Origin: Fulvimonas sp. R45
Lineage (GTDB): Bacteria > Pseudomonadota > Gammaproteobacteria > Xanthomonadales > Rhodanobacteraceae
Length of the DNA stretch: 64,000 nucleotides
Direction: 5' to 3'
NCBI RefSeq assembly: GCF_030504985.1
Contig: NZ_JASERU010000008.1
Location: 97,212 to 161,211, forward strand
Made by a program: the position numbers and the translations under genes. How positions within the stretch are numbered: position 1 is the first letter of the stretch; every line of letters begins with the position of its first letter. Positions 1-7,460 of this stretch are shown here, in pieces. The notes below the pieces were generated by a model. It did no database searches and was not told the DNA's origin. It was given only the letters and a program-made list of their open reading frames with translations.

Positions 1-619
1 GGCAGTGCGGGAACTCGGCCGCCTCGGGCAGCAGTGCGAGCGGGCCGCACAGGCGGATCTCCTTGGTGCCCAGCGCGGTGAGCGCGTGCACGTCCGAGCG
101 CGCCACGCGCGAGTGGCGGATGTCGCCGCAGATGGTCACCGTCAGGTTCTCGAAGTCGGGGCGGTGCTGGCGGATGGTCAGCGCGTCGAGCAGGCCCTGG
201 GTCGGATGCGCCCGGTTGCCGTCGCCGGCGTTGATCACCGACACCCCGCTCATCGCGTGGCGCACCAGCTCGTCCGGCGTGCCGGAGACCTTGTGGCGCA
301 CCACGATCGCGTCGAGGTGCATCGCCTCCAGCGTGTGCAGGGTGTCGTACAGCGCCTCGCCCTTGTTGGCGGAGGAGAAGCCGATGTCGAAGTTGACCAC
401 GTCGGCGCCGAGCCGACGCGCGGCCAGCTCGAACGAGGTGCGCGTGCGCGTGGAAGGCTCGAAGAACAGGTTGAGCACGGTGCGCCCGGCCAGCGTGTCC
501 AGCTTGCGGGTGCCGTGCGCGCAGGCGTCGCGCAGGGCGATGGCGCGGTCGAGCAGGCGCTCGATGGTGGCGCGGGGCAGGTGTTCCAGCGTGGTGAGGT
601 GGCGCAGGCGGGCGGTCAT
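1..619 (-). CDS. pyrB: Aspartate carbamoyltransferase catalytic chain (partial, C-terminus off the left edge)
   Basis: Makes carbamoyl aspartate from carbamoyl phosphate and aspartate in de novo pyrimidine synthesis in the cytoplasm. About 206 N-terminal residues are present. The carbamoyl-phosphate loop FFEPSTRTRTSFELA is clear, followed by HPTQGLLDALT and CGDIRHSRVARSD, all family hallmarks. The ATG overlaps the stop of ruvX in an ATGA, so it is the last visible gene of the gshB-tonB-yqgE-ruvX-pyrB run. In Pseudomonas the corresponding place carries pyrR between ruvX and pyrB; here the two genes touch directly, so no pyrR lies between them. Confidence 0.97.
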   Translation of the reverse strand, partial: MTARLRHLTTLEHLPRATIERLLDRAIALRDACAHGTRKLDTLAGRTVLNLFFEPSTRTRTSFELAARRLGADVVNFDIGFSSANKGEALYDTLHTLEAMHLDAIVVRHKVSGTPDELVRHAMSGVSVINAGDGNRAHPTQGLLDALTIRQHRPDFENLTVTICGDIRHSRVARSDVHALTALGTKEIRLCGPLALLPEAAEFPHC

Positions 620-1074
620 GGCGGCGTGGGGGGCATGGAGGAATCGGGGGCGGGCGGCGCGTCGGCGAGCCAGCGTTCGAGGATCACCGCGGCGGCGACG
701 GCGTCGATGCGGGCGGCGTCGCGGCGGCGCTTCAGCCCGGCGGCGCGGGCGCCGGCGAAGCGGCGCGCGGCTTCCTGTGAGCTGTGACGCTCGTCGACCA
801 GCGCCACCGGCGTGCGATAGCGCGCGCGCAGGCGTTCGGCGAAGCGGCGGGCGAGGCGGCTGGCGGGCTGCTCGGCGCCGTCCAGTGCCAGCGGCAGGCC
901 GACCACCAGCGTGTCCGGCTGCCATTGCGCGCGCAGCGCGTCCAGTGCGGTCCAGTCCGGCTCGCCGTCGCGCATCGCCACCGTGGAGAGCGCGCGCGCG
1001 GTGGCGGTGAGGCGGTTGCCCACGGCCACGCCGACCAGCTTGCTGCCGACGTCGAAGCCGAACGCGCAGCTCAC
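616..1074 (-). CDS. ruvX: RuvX/YqgF family putative Holliday junction resolvase / pre-16S rRNA nuclease
   Basis: RNase H-fold nuclease of 152 residues, normal for the family. The N-terminus FGFDVGSKLVGVAVGN holds the first catalytic Asp, LVVGLPLALDG is the second strand motif and VDERHSSQEA the third. In E. coli the family processes the 5' end of pre-16S rRNA; a resolvase role has also been proposed. The start is a GTG at 1074, 22 bases after the yqgE stop; no in-frame ATG lies upstream. The stop overlaps the pyrB ATG by 4 bp, so the two are translationally coupled. Confidence 0.93.
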   Translation of the reverse strand: MSCAFGFDVGSKLVGVAVGNRLTATARALSTVAMRDGEPDWTALDALRAQWQPDTLVVGLPLALDGAEQPASRLARRFAERLRARYRTPVALVDERHSSQEAARRFAGARAAGLKRRRDAARIDAVAAAVILERWLADAPPAPDSSMPPTPP

Positions 1075-1096
1075 GGGCGGCGACCCGCGCGGGCGC

Positions 1097-1681
1097 TCAT
1101 GCGTGACCCGCGTAGCCGGGCAGCTGCAGCGGATCGATCCCGACCAGTCCGGCGGCGGCGCTCCAGCGTTCCTCCAGCGGGGTGTCGAACACCACCCGCT
1201 CGCTGGCCTCGGCGGTGAGCCAGGCGTTGTCCTTCAGTTCCTGCTCCAGCTGGCCGGCGCCCCAGCCGGCGTAGCCCAGCGCCATCAGCACCTGGCGCGG
1301 GCCTTCGCCGGCGGCGATCGCCACCAGGATGTCGCGCGAGGTGGTCACCGACCAGTCCTCGTTGATGCGGTAGCTGGCTTCCCAGCGGCCGGGCTCGCGA
1401 TGCAGCACGAAGCCGCGTTCCTGCTGCACCGGGCCGCCGATCAGCACCGGCGCGTCGGCCAGCTCGGGATCGTCGCAGCCGAGCTTCATCTGCGCCAGCA
1501 CGTCGCCGAGGCGGTATTCGGACAGCTGGTTCACCAGCAGGCCGATCGCGCCGTCCTCGTCGTGCTGGCAGACCAGCGCCACGCCGCGCGAGAACGGCGG
1601 GTCGGCCAGGCCGGGCATGGCGATCAGGAACTGGCCGGCGAGGGTGGGATGGCCGGGGGCGGGATGGCGGGGGGCGCTCAT
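1097..1681 (-). CDS. yqgE: UPF0301 / AlgH-YqgE family protein
   Basis: 194 residues, typical length. The N-terminal FLIAMPGLADPPFSRGVALVCQHDE and the later GLLVNQL and GGPVQQERGFVLH segments identify the YqgE/AlgH family. The biochemical function is unknown; in Pseudomonas algH influences alginate and other secondary traits. It lies between the TonB-like gene (44 bp upstream) and ruvX (22 bp downstream) on the same strand. That is the usual yqgE-yqgF pairing in gammaproteobacteria and suggests one transcript. Confidence 0.92.
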   Translation of the reverse strand: MSAPRHPAPGHPTLAGQFLIAMPGLADPPFSRGVALVCQHDEDGAIGLLVNQLSEYRLGDVLAQMKLGCDDPELADAPVLIGGPVQQERGFVLHREPGRWEASYRINEDWSVTTSRDILVAIAAGEGPRQVLMALGYAGWGAGQLEQELKDNAWLTAEASERVVFDTPLEERWSAAAGLVGIDPLQLPGYAGHA

Positions 1682-1725
1682 GGCGTCATTGTAAGCCAGT
1701 CCGGCGCCGGCGCGCCGTCGGACGT

Positions 1726-2589
1726 TCAGCGATTGCGCAGCACGTTGCCGGGCAGGAACTGCCAGGTGCGGGTGATGTACAGGATGTCCACGCGCTGCTT
1801 GTCGGCCGGCAGCGGCGGGAACGGAGCGGCCAGCCGCACGATGTTCTCGGCGGCCTTGTCCAGCAGGGGGTGGCCGGAGCTGCGGATCACGTCGATGCTG
1901 TGCACGCTGCCGTCGCGGTTCAGGCCCACGGTGAGTTCGAGGTCGCCGTGCAGGTTGCGGCGGCGCGCCTCCTCCGGATAGTTGAGGTTGCCGATGCGCT
2001 GGATGCGGTCGACCCAGCCGCGCATGTAGGCGGCATAGGCGTATTCGCGCGTGCTGGCGGAGATGAACTTCTTGTGCGGGCGCTTGGCGTAGGCCTCGGT
2101 CTGGTCGCGCACCTCGGCGGCGAGCTGGGCCATCTCCTGCTGCCGGCGCAGCTCCGCGGCGTCGGCGCTGTCGGGCGTGTCGCGCTCGGGGTGGTCGTTG
2201 TCGCTGTCCACGGTGAAGCCGGCGGCGCCGGTGCTGGTGACCAGGCGCTGCGGGGTGGCCGTTTCCGGCTTCGGCGTGCTGGCGGCGACCGGCCGCGGCG
2301 CGGTGCCGGGGTCGGGCTTGGGCAGCAGGCCGGAGAACAACTGCGAGGGCCGCGCCGCCTTGTCGCTGTCGCCGCCGCCCTGGTTGTTCGCCTGGGCCAG
2401 GAAGTCGGCCTTGTCCGGCGCCTGCCGGTTGGCCACGTCCACCAGGGTCACGTCCATGGTGGGCAGGCCGGGCGCGGACTTGGCGAAATGGAAGGTGATG
2501 CCCAGCAGCAGCACGCCGTGCAGCAGCAGCGAGAACAGGATCGTGGCGCCGATCGGGTCGGGGTTGGGGCGGGCCGCGGCGGTGTTCAA
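1726..2589 (-). CDS. TonB family energy-transducing protein
   Basis: 287 residues. One N-terminal membrane anchor (about residues 13-35, ATILFSLLLHGVLLLGITFHF), a Pro/Ala-rich periplasmic linker and a TonB C-terminal domain (about 185-285; YPEEARRRNLHGDLELTVGL, then a conserved final strand) fit a TonB-type protein. Such proteins pass proton-motive force from ExbBD to outer-membrane receptors or have structural roles. The start is a TTG overlapping the gshB stop (TTGA). In Pseudomonas the same place, between gshB and yqgE, holds tonB3, which is linked to twitching motility and type IV pili. That matches the adjacent Pil-Chp operon, but the role here is inferred. No exbBD is nearby. Confidence 0.88.
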   Translation of the reverse strand: MNTAAARPNPDPIGATILFSLLLHGVLLLGITFHFAKSAPGLPTMDVTLVDVANRQAPDKADFLAQANNQGGGDSDKAARPSQLFSGLLPKPDPGTAPRPVAASTPKPETATPQRLVTSTGAAGFTVDSDNDHPERDTPDSADAAELRRQQEMAQLAAEVRDQTEAYAKRPHKKFISASTREYAYAAYMRGWVDRIQRIGNLNYPEEARRRNLHGDLELTVGLNRDGSVHSIDVIRSSGHPLLDKAAENIVRLAAPFPPLPADKQRVDILYITRTWQFLPGNVLRNR

Positions 2590-3548
2590 GCAGGGTTTTT
2601 CTCGATGGCGTCGAACAGCAGACCGGCGATATTAAGCCCGAACTGCGCGTCCAGTTCGCGGGCGCAGGTCGGCGATGTGACGTTGATCTCGGTGAGGTAG
2701 TCGCCGATCACGTCCAGGCCGACGAAGCGCAGCCCGCGCCGGCGCAGCTCGGGCGCCACCTGGGCCGCGATCCAGCGGTCGCGCTCGCTGAGCGGCACGC
2801 CCTCGCCGCGGCCGCCGGCGGCCAGGTTGCCGCGGAACTCGTCGCCCTGCGGGATGCGCGCCAGCGCGTAGGGCACCGGCTCGCCGTCGATCAGCAGGAT
2901 GCGCTTGTCGCCCGCGCTGATCGCCGGGATGAACTTCTGCGCGATGGCGAAGTGCCGGCCTTCGCCGTGCATGCCGCCGGCCAGCAGGGTCTCCAGCATG
3001 GAGTTGAGGTTGCTGTCGCCGGCCCTGACCCTGAAGATGCCGCGCCCGCCCATGCCGTCCAGCGGTTTCAGCACCGCCTCGCCGCATTCGGCCACGAAGC
3101 GGCGCAGTTCGCCGGCATCGCGGCTGACCAGGGTGGGCGCGATGCACTGCGGGAACTCCAGCGCGAACAGCTTCTCGTTGCAGTCGCGCAGGGCCTGCGG
3201 GTCGTTCACCACCTGCACGCCGCCGCGCTGGGCCGCGCCCAGCACCATGGTGTCGTAGACGAATTGCGCGTCCACCGGCGGATCCTTGCGCATCAGCACC
3301 ACGCCCATCTCGCGCAGGTCGCGCCAGGTGGGCTCGCCCAGGGTGAACCAGTCGCTGCGGCTGTCGCGCACTTCGAGCGGCGCCAGCCGCGCGAACGGCG
3401 CGCCGTCGCGCAGGGCCAGGTCGCCCTGTTCCATGTAGAACAGCGCGTGGCCGCGCCGCCGGGCCTCCAGCAGCATGGCCAGGGTGGTGTCCTTGGCGGG
3501 CTTGATGGCGCCGATGGGATCCATCAGCACCGCGGTCGAGAGGGCCAT
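2586..3548 (-). CDS. gshB: Glutathione synthetase
   Basis: Joins gamma-glutamylcysteine and glycine with ATP, the last step of glutathione synthesis. From the ATG at 3548 it has 320 residues and aligns end to end with E. coli GshB (316): MDPIGAIKPAKDTT at the start, VVLMRKDPPVDAQF, NDPQALRDCNEKLFALEFP, VLKPLDGMGGRGIFRV (ATP-grasp), RIPQGDEFRGNLAAGGRG and LTEINVTSPTCARELD. The reading frame is open upstream to 4073, but that extension has no family match and a GGAGA ribosome site sits just before 3548. It is the first gene of the minus-strand operon, divergent from pilG. Confidence 0.97.
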   Translation of the reverse strand: MALSTAVLMDPIGAIKPAKDTTLAMLLEARRRGHALFYMEQGDLALRDGAPFARLAPLEVRDSRSDWFTLGEPTWRDLREMGVVLMRKDPPVDAQFVYDTMVLGAAQRGGVQVVNDPQALRDCNEKLFALEFPQCIAPTLVSRDAGELRRFVAECGEAVLKPLDGMGGRGIFRVRAGDSNLNSMLETLLAGGMHGEGRHFAIAQKFIPAISAGDKRILLIDGEPVPYALARIPQGDEFRGNLAAGGRGEGVPLSERDRWIAAQVAPELRRRGLRFVGLDVIGDYLTEINVTSPTCARELDAQFGLNIAGLLFDAIEKNPA

Positions 3549-3879
3549 CGCAGATCTCCGTTGCCGGCGGTCCGGGGCGACGCGCCGAACCGTGGATGTT
3601 CGCCGAGGCAGTCCCGCGCGGCAAGGGAAGCCCGATTTCGCGACCTGCGGCACGCCTCGCTGTTGCCACGGCGCAGGCGAGCCCGGACAATGGCTTGGCG
3701 TCGGATCGTCCTTGACGGATGGGCGGTCAGGCAGTAAACAGCAACGCCAGAGGCGTCCCGGCAGGCAACGAGGACGCCCGCAGGGTTTGCGGATCCGTTT
3801 TTTCATCTGCGCAGGCTGTTGGCCGCTGGCCACGGCCCTGCGCCGCACCTGAGCCTGGGCAGGTCGCAGGGGGGGTTGA
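3549..3879. other. Divergent gshB / pilG intergenic region
   Basis: 331 bp without a convincing gene. It must carry promoters for both the gshB operon (minus) and the Pil-Chp operon (plus). The best plus-strand candidate is listed separately. No clear palindromic operator or repeat is visible. Confidence 0.6.
3712..3740 (+). promoter_or_regulatory. Candidate sigma70-type promoter for the Pil-Chp operon
   Basis: TTGACG at 3712-3717 (5 of 6 to the -35 consensus), 17-bp spacer, TAAACA at 3735-3740 (3 of 6 to the -10). It points towards pilG, whose GTG is at 3880, leaving a leader of about 135 nt. The call rests on hexamers and spacing only. Confidence 0.4.
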
Positions 3880-4281
3880 GTGAACTTGAACGTAGGCAAC
3901 AACGGCCTGGCCGGTCTGAAGGTCATGGTGATCGACGACTCCAAGACCATCCGCCGCACGGCGGAAACCTTGCTGAAGAAGGAAGGCTGTGAGGTGCTGA
4001 CGGCCGTGGACGGCTTCGAAGCGCTGGCTAAGATTTCCGACCAGAAGCCCGCCGTCATCTTCGTCGACATCATGATGCCGCGCCTGGACGGCTACCAGAC
4101 CTGCGCGCTGATCAAGAACAACCCCCAGTTCCGCGCCACGCCGGTGATCATGCTGAGCTCGAAGGACGGGCTGTTCGACAAGGCCCGCGGCCGCATCGTC
4201 GGCGCCGAGCAATACCTGACCAAGCCGTTCACGCGCGACGAGCTGCTTGGCGCCATCCACCGCCATGTCAGCACGGTTTGA
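3880..4281 (+). CDS. pilG: PilG response regulator of twitching motility
   Basis: 133-residue single-domain CheY-like receiver. Visible residues: VMVIDD acidic pocket (D19, D20), phospho-acceptor D63 in FVDIMMPRLDG, and K115 in LTKPF. In the Pil-Chp system the kinase ChpA phosphorylates PilG, which promotes pilus extension and, in Pseudomonas, cAMP signalling. Translation starts at a GTG 331 bp from gshB. It is the first gene of the operon and overlaps the longest possible pilH frame by 4 bp, although the likely pilH start lies further downstream. Confidence 0.95.
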   Translation: MNLNVGNNGLAGLKVMVIDDSKTIRRTAETLLKKEGCEVLTAVDGFEALAKISDQKPAVIFVDIMMPRLDGYQTCALIKNNPQFRATPVIMLSSKDGLFDKARGRIVGAEQYLTKPFTRDELLGAIHRHVSTV

Positions 4282-4313
4282 AGCCTGTGACTGCAGCGTC
4301 TGAAGGGGGACCT

Positions 4314-4685
4314 GTGGCCAATATCCTCATCATCGACGATTCGCCGACCGACGTTCGCGTGTTCACCACGCTGCTGGAGCGTGCCGGGCATGTCGTACAG
4401 TCCGTGGGCAACGCCGAGGAGGGCATCGAGCGCGTGCGTGCGGAGCAGCCGGACCTGGTGATCATGGACGTGATCATGCCGGGCATGAACGGTTTCCAGG
4501 CCACCCGCACGCTGAGCCGCGACCCGGCCACCGCCGGCGTTCCGATCGTGATGATCTCCACCAAGTCGATGGAGACCGACCGCGTGTGGGGCTTGCGGCA
4601 GGGCGCCAAGGCCTTCATCACCAAGCCGGTGAACGAGAAGGAACTGCTGGCCTGCATCAACGACCTGCTGCCCAACGCGGCGTGA
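4314..4685 (+). CDS. pilH: PilH response regulator of twitching motility
   Basis: Single receiver domain, 123 residues from the preferred GTG at 4314. It reads MANILIIDDSPTDVRV and so matches the usual PilH N-terminus; an AAGGGGG ribosome site sits at 4303-4309. A longer reading from 4278 adds 12 residues without family support. Key residues are D8/D9, phospho-acceptor D52 in VIMDVIMPGMNG and K104 in FITKPVNEKE. PilH is the second ChpA target, associated with pilus retraction or acting as a phosphate sink. Confidence 0.94.
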   Translation: MANILIIDDSPTDVRVFTTLLERAGHVVQSVGNAEEGIERVRAEQPDLVIMDVIMPGMNGFQATRTLSRDPATAGVPIVMISTKSMETDRVWGLRQGAKAFITKPVNEKELLACINDLLPNAA

Positions 4686-4696
4686 GGGAGGCGGCG

Positions 4697-5239
4697 ATGA
4701 ACGACAGCGCGCTTTCCCCGTTCGAGATCCTGGCCCGCTACGAGCGGCTGTCGCTGGCCCATGCCTCCGGCACGCCGGAGAAGCTGGAAGCGCCGGGCCT
4801 GTGGCGCGGCATCGGCTTCCGCGCCGGCAGCCGCACCTTCGTCAGCGCCATCGACGAGATCAACGAACTGCTCGCCGTGCCCGTGCTCACCCCGGTGCCG
4901 GGCACGCTGCCCTGGCTGCTCGGCGTGGCCAACGTGCGCGGCAACCTGGTGCCGGTGGTGGACCTGGGGCGCTTCCTGTTCGGCGAGCGCACCGCCACCA
5001 CCGAGCGCACCCGCCTGCTGGTGGTGCGCCAGGGCGGCGGCAGCGTGGCGCTGATGGTGGACGAGGTGTTCGGCCAGCGCACGGTGGACGCCGAGCAGCA
5101 CCGCGACGCCGAGCGCGAGGACGACCCGCGCCTGTCGCGCTTCGCGGAGGAGCGGGTGGCGGTGGACGAGCAGCGCTTTGCGCTGTTCAGCATGAACAAG
5201 TTGGTGCGGGCGCCGGATTTCCGCCAGGCCGCGGCCTGA
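4697..5239 (+). CDS. pilI: PilI, CheW-like adaptor
   Basis: CheW-domain adaptor of 180 residues that couples the receptor PilJ to the kinase ChpA at the inner membrane. The core reads TFVSAIDEINELLAVPVLTP, then LGVANVRGNLVPVVDLGRFL, the standard CheW strands, and ends with the MVDEVFGQR region. The ATG at 4697 follows a GGGAGG ribosome site 11 bases after the pilH stop. Confidence 0.93.
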   Translation: MNDSALSPFEILARYERLSLAHASGTPEKLEAPGLWRGIGFRAGSRTFVSAIDEINELLAVPVLTPVPGTLPWLLGVANVRGNLVPVVDLGRFLFGERTATTERTRLLVVRQGGGSVALMVDEVFGQRTVDAEQHRDAEREDDPRLSRFAEERVAVDEQRFALFSMNKLVRAPDFRQAAA

Positions 5240-5351
5240 GGCGCACGCGAACGCATGGCCGGCGCCAGCCGTGGCCGGGGATGGGGCGGCATCGCCCCGG
5301 GCCGACGCGGATGGCTTGCGCGGCATTGGCAGTAACGGGTGAGGTGAGCAC

Positions 5352-7388
5352 ATGAGCACAACAGGGGGCGTCGGCAAGGAACGGGGCTATACCGGCCTCA
5401 TCGTCTTGCTGGTGGCGGCGATCGGTTTCGCGGCGCTGGACTTCTACTTCCTCACCGTGAAGAGCGGCGAGGACCGGCAGGCCGTCGCGCTGACCACGCA
5501 GATCCAGGTGCTTTCGCAGCAGACGGCGAAATACGCCATCGAGTCCTCGGGCGGCAACGCCGGTTCGTTCAGCGAGCTGGAAGGCGCGCGCGACGCCATC
5601 GACTCGGCGGTGCAGCGCCTGATCAAGGGCGACGCCAAGAGCGGCATGCAGCCCTATGCCGACAAGGCGAAGCTCAGCACCCCGGCCGGCCGCGCGGTGA
5701 CCCGCCTCGACGAGGCGTGGAGGAAGCTCAACGACGACATCGGCAAGATCCTCTCCAACAAGGCGGTGGTGCTCGATTCGAGCCAGCGCGCCGACGACCT
5801 GTCGCGCCAGTTGCCGCTGCTGAACTCCGAGATGGAGCAGGTGGTGAACATCCTGCAGCAGCGCAAGGGCAGCGCCGACCAGATGCTCGGCACCTCGCGC
5901 CAGATGCTGCTGGCCGACCGCATCATCCGCCGCGTGCAGGAGGTGCTGCAGGGCGGCGACTCCGAGCAGGCGGCCGCCGACGGCCTGTCGCGCGACGCGC
6001 AGTCCTACGGCGAGGTGCTGAAGGGCCTGCTGGACGGCAACACCGCAATGGGCGTGCAGGAGATCCGCGACGCCAACGCACGCAAGATCATGCAGGGCAT
6101 GCAGGACAGCTGGAACAAGCTGAGCGACCCGCTGGCCAAGCTGACCGCCGCCGCCACCAACATCGCCGAGGTGAAGAGCGCCGGCAACCAGGCCTCGCTG
6201 GACTCGCAGAACGTGCTGCTGCGCGCCAACGAGCTGGCCGACCAGATCGGCAAGCTGCCGGTGCGCCGGATCTTCCCGAACGTGTGGTGGGGCGTGATCG
6301 GCGCGGTCGGCGCGGTGGCCTTCGCGCTGCTGCTGGTGTTTGCCCTGGTGCGCGACCAGCGCCGCCGCTTCCAGGAGTCCACCGAGCTGAACCAGCGCAA
6401 CCAGGAGGCGATCATGCGCCTGCTGGACGAGATGGGCTCGCTGGCCGAAGGCGACCTGACCGTGAAGACCACCGTGTCGGAGGACATCACCGGCGCGATC
6501 GCGGACTCGGTGAACTACGCCATCGACGAGCTGCGCACCCTGGTGACCACCATCAACGAGACCTCCGAGCAGGTGTCCTCGTCGGCGCAGGAAACCCAGA
6601 CCACCGCGCGCCACCTGGCCGACGCGGCGCAGAGCCAGGCGCAGCGGATCAGCACGGCGACCTCGGCGATCAACCAGATCGCCAGCCTGATGGACAACGT
6701 GTCGAAGGACTCGGCCGAGTCGGCCGACGTGGCCGAGCGCTCGGTGCAGATCGCCTCGCGCGGCGCCGAGGTGGTGCGCGAGACGATCTCGGGCATGGAC
6801 TCGATCCGCGATCAGATCCAGGAAACCTCCAAGCGCATCAAGCGCCTGGGCGAGTCCTCGCAGGAGATCGGCTCGATCGTGGAACTGATCAACGACATCG
6901 CCGAGCAGACCAACATCCTGGCCTTGAACGCGGCCATCCAGGCGGCCTCGGCCGGCGAGGCGGGCCGGGGCTTCGCGGTGGTGGCGGACGAAGTGCAGCG
7001 GCTGGCGGAACGCTCCGCCAGCGCCACCAAGCGCATCGAGACGCTGGTGCAGACGATTCAGTCCGACACCAACGAGGCGGTGAACTCGATGGAGCAGACC
7101 ACCGCCGAGGTGGTGGCCGGCGCGCGCAAGGCCGAGGACGCCGGCAGCGCGCTGGGCGACATCGAGCGCGTGTCGCACGACCTGTCGTCGCTGATTCAGA
7201 ACATCTCCACCGCGGCGCGGCAGCAGTCCGCGGCGGCGACCGACATCTCGCAATCGATGAACGCGATCCAGGAAATCACCTCGCAGACCTCGCAGGGCGC
7301 CAGCCAGACCGCCGAATCGATCGGCTACCTGGCCCAGCTCGCGAGCGACCTGCGGCGTTCGGTGGCCCACTTCAAGCTGCCGGGCTGA
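5352..7388 (+). CDS. pilJ: PilJ methyl-accepting chemotaxis protein
   Basis: Transmembrane receptor of the Pil-Chp pathway, 678 residues. A first membrane segment (about residues 14-34, [20 protein letters not shown]) precedes a helical periplasmic domain with PilJ-type repeats. A second membrane segment (about 311-333) is followed by a HAMP-like stretch ([12 protein letters not shown]) and a long signalling coiled coil. The hairpin tip [20 protein letters not shown] (about 517-536) is the strictly conserved chemoreceptor core that binds CheW and kinase. The 112-bp gap from pilI holds no gene. Confidence 0.96.
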   Translation: MSTTGGVGKERGYTGLIVLLVAAIGFAALDFYFLTVKSGEDRQAVALTTQIQVLSQQTAKYAIESSGGNAGSFSELEGARDAIDSAVQRLIKGDAKSGMQPYADKAKLSTPAGRAVTRLDEAWRKLNDDIGKILSNKAVVLDSSQRADDLSRQLPLLNSEMEQVVNILQQRKGSADQMLGTSRQMLLADRIIRRVQEVLQGGDSEQAAADGLSRDAQSYGEVLKGLLDGNTAMGVQEIRDANARKIMQGMQDSWNKLSDPLAKLTAAATNIAEVKSAGNQASLDSQNVLLRANELADQIGKLPVRRIFPNVWWGVIGAVGAVAFALLLVFALVRDQRRRFQESTELNQRNQEAIMRLLDEMGSLAEGDLTVKTTVSEDITGAIADSVNYAIDELRTLVTTINETSEQVSSSAQETQTTARHLADAAQSQAQRISTATSAINQIASLMDNVSKDSAESADVAERSVQIASRGAEVVRETISGMDSIRDQIQETSKRIKRLGESSQEIGSIVELINDIAEQTNILALNAAIQAASAGEAGRGFAVVADEVQRLAERSASATKRIETLVQTIQSDTNEAVNSMEQTTAEVVAGARKAEDAGSALGDIERVSHDLSSLIQNISTAARQQSAAATDISQSMNAIQEITSQTSQGASQTAESIGYLAQLASDLRRSVAHFKLPG

Positions 7389-7460
7389 TCACAGTGACAC
7401 GACAGGGGGCAACCTCGACGGTTGCGCGATGCGCTGCGGCGCAGCCGTTGTGAGGGGCGC

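Noticed and set aside
3549..4073. N-terminal extension of gshB (to 495 residues)
   Set aside because: The family length is about 316-320 and a ribosome site precedes the ATG at 3548; the extension overlaps pilG antisense.
4278..4313. Longer pilH start overlapping pilG
   Set aside because: The added 12 residues do not match PilH, and a better ribosome site precedes the GTG at 4314.
5187..7370. 727-residue open frame antisense to pilJ
   Set aside because: Shadow of pilJ, His/Arg/Gly-rich repeats produced by the GC-rich complement.
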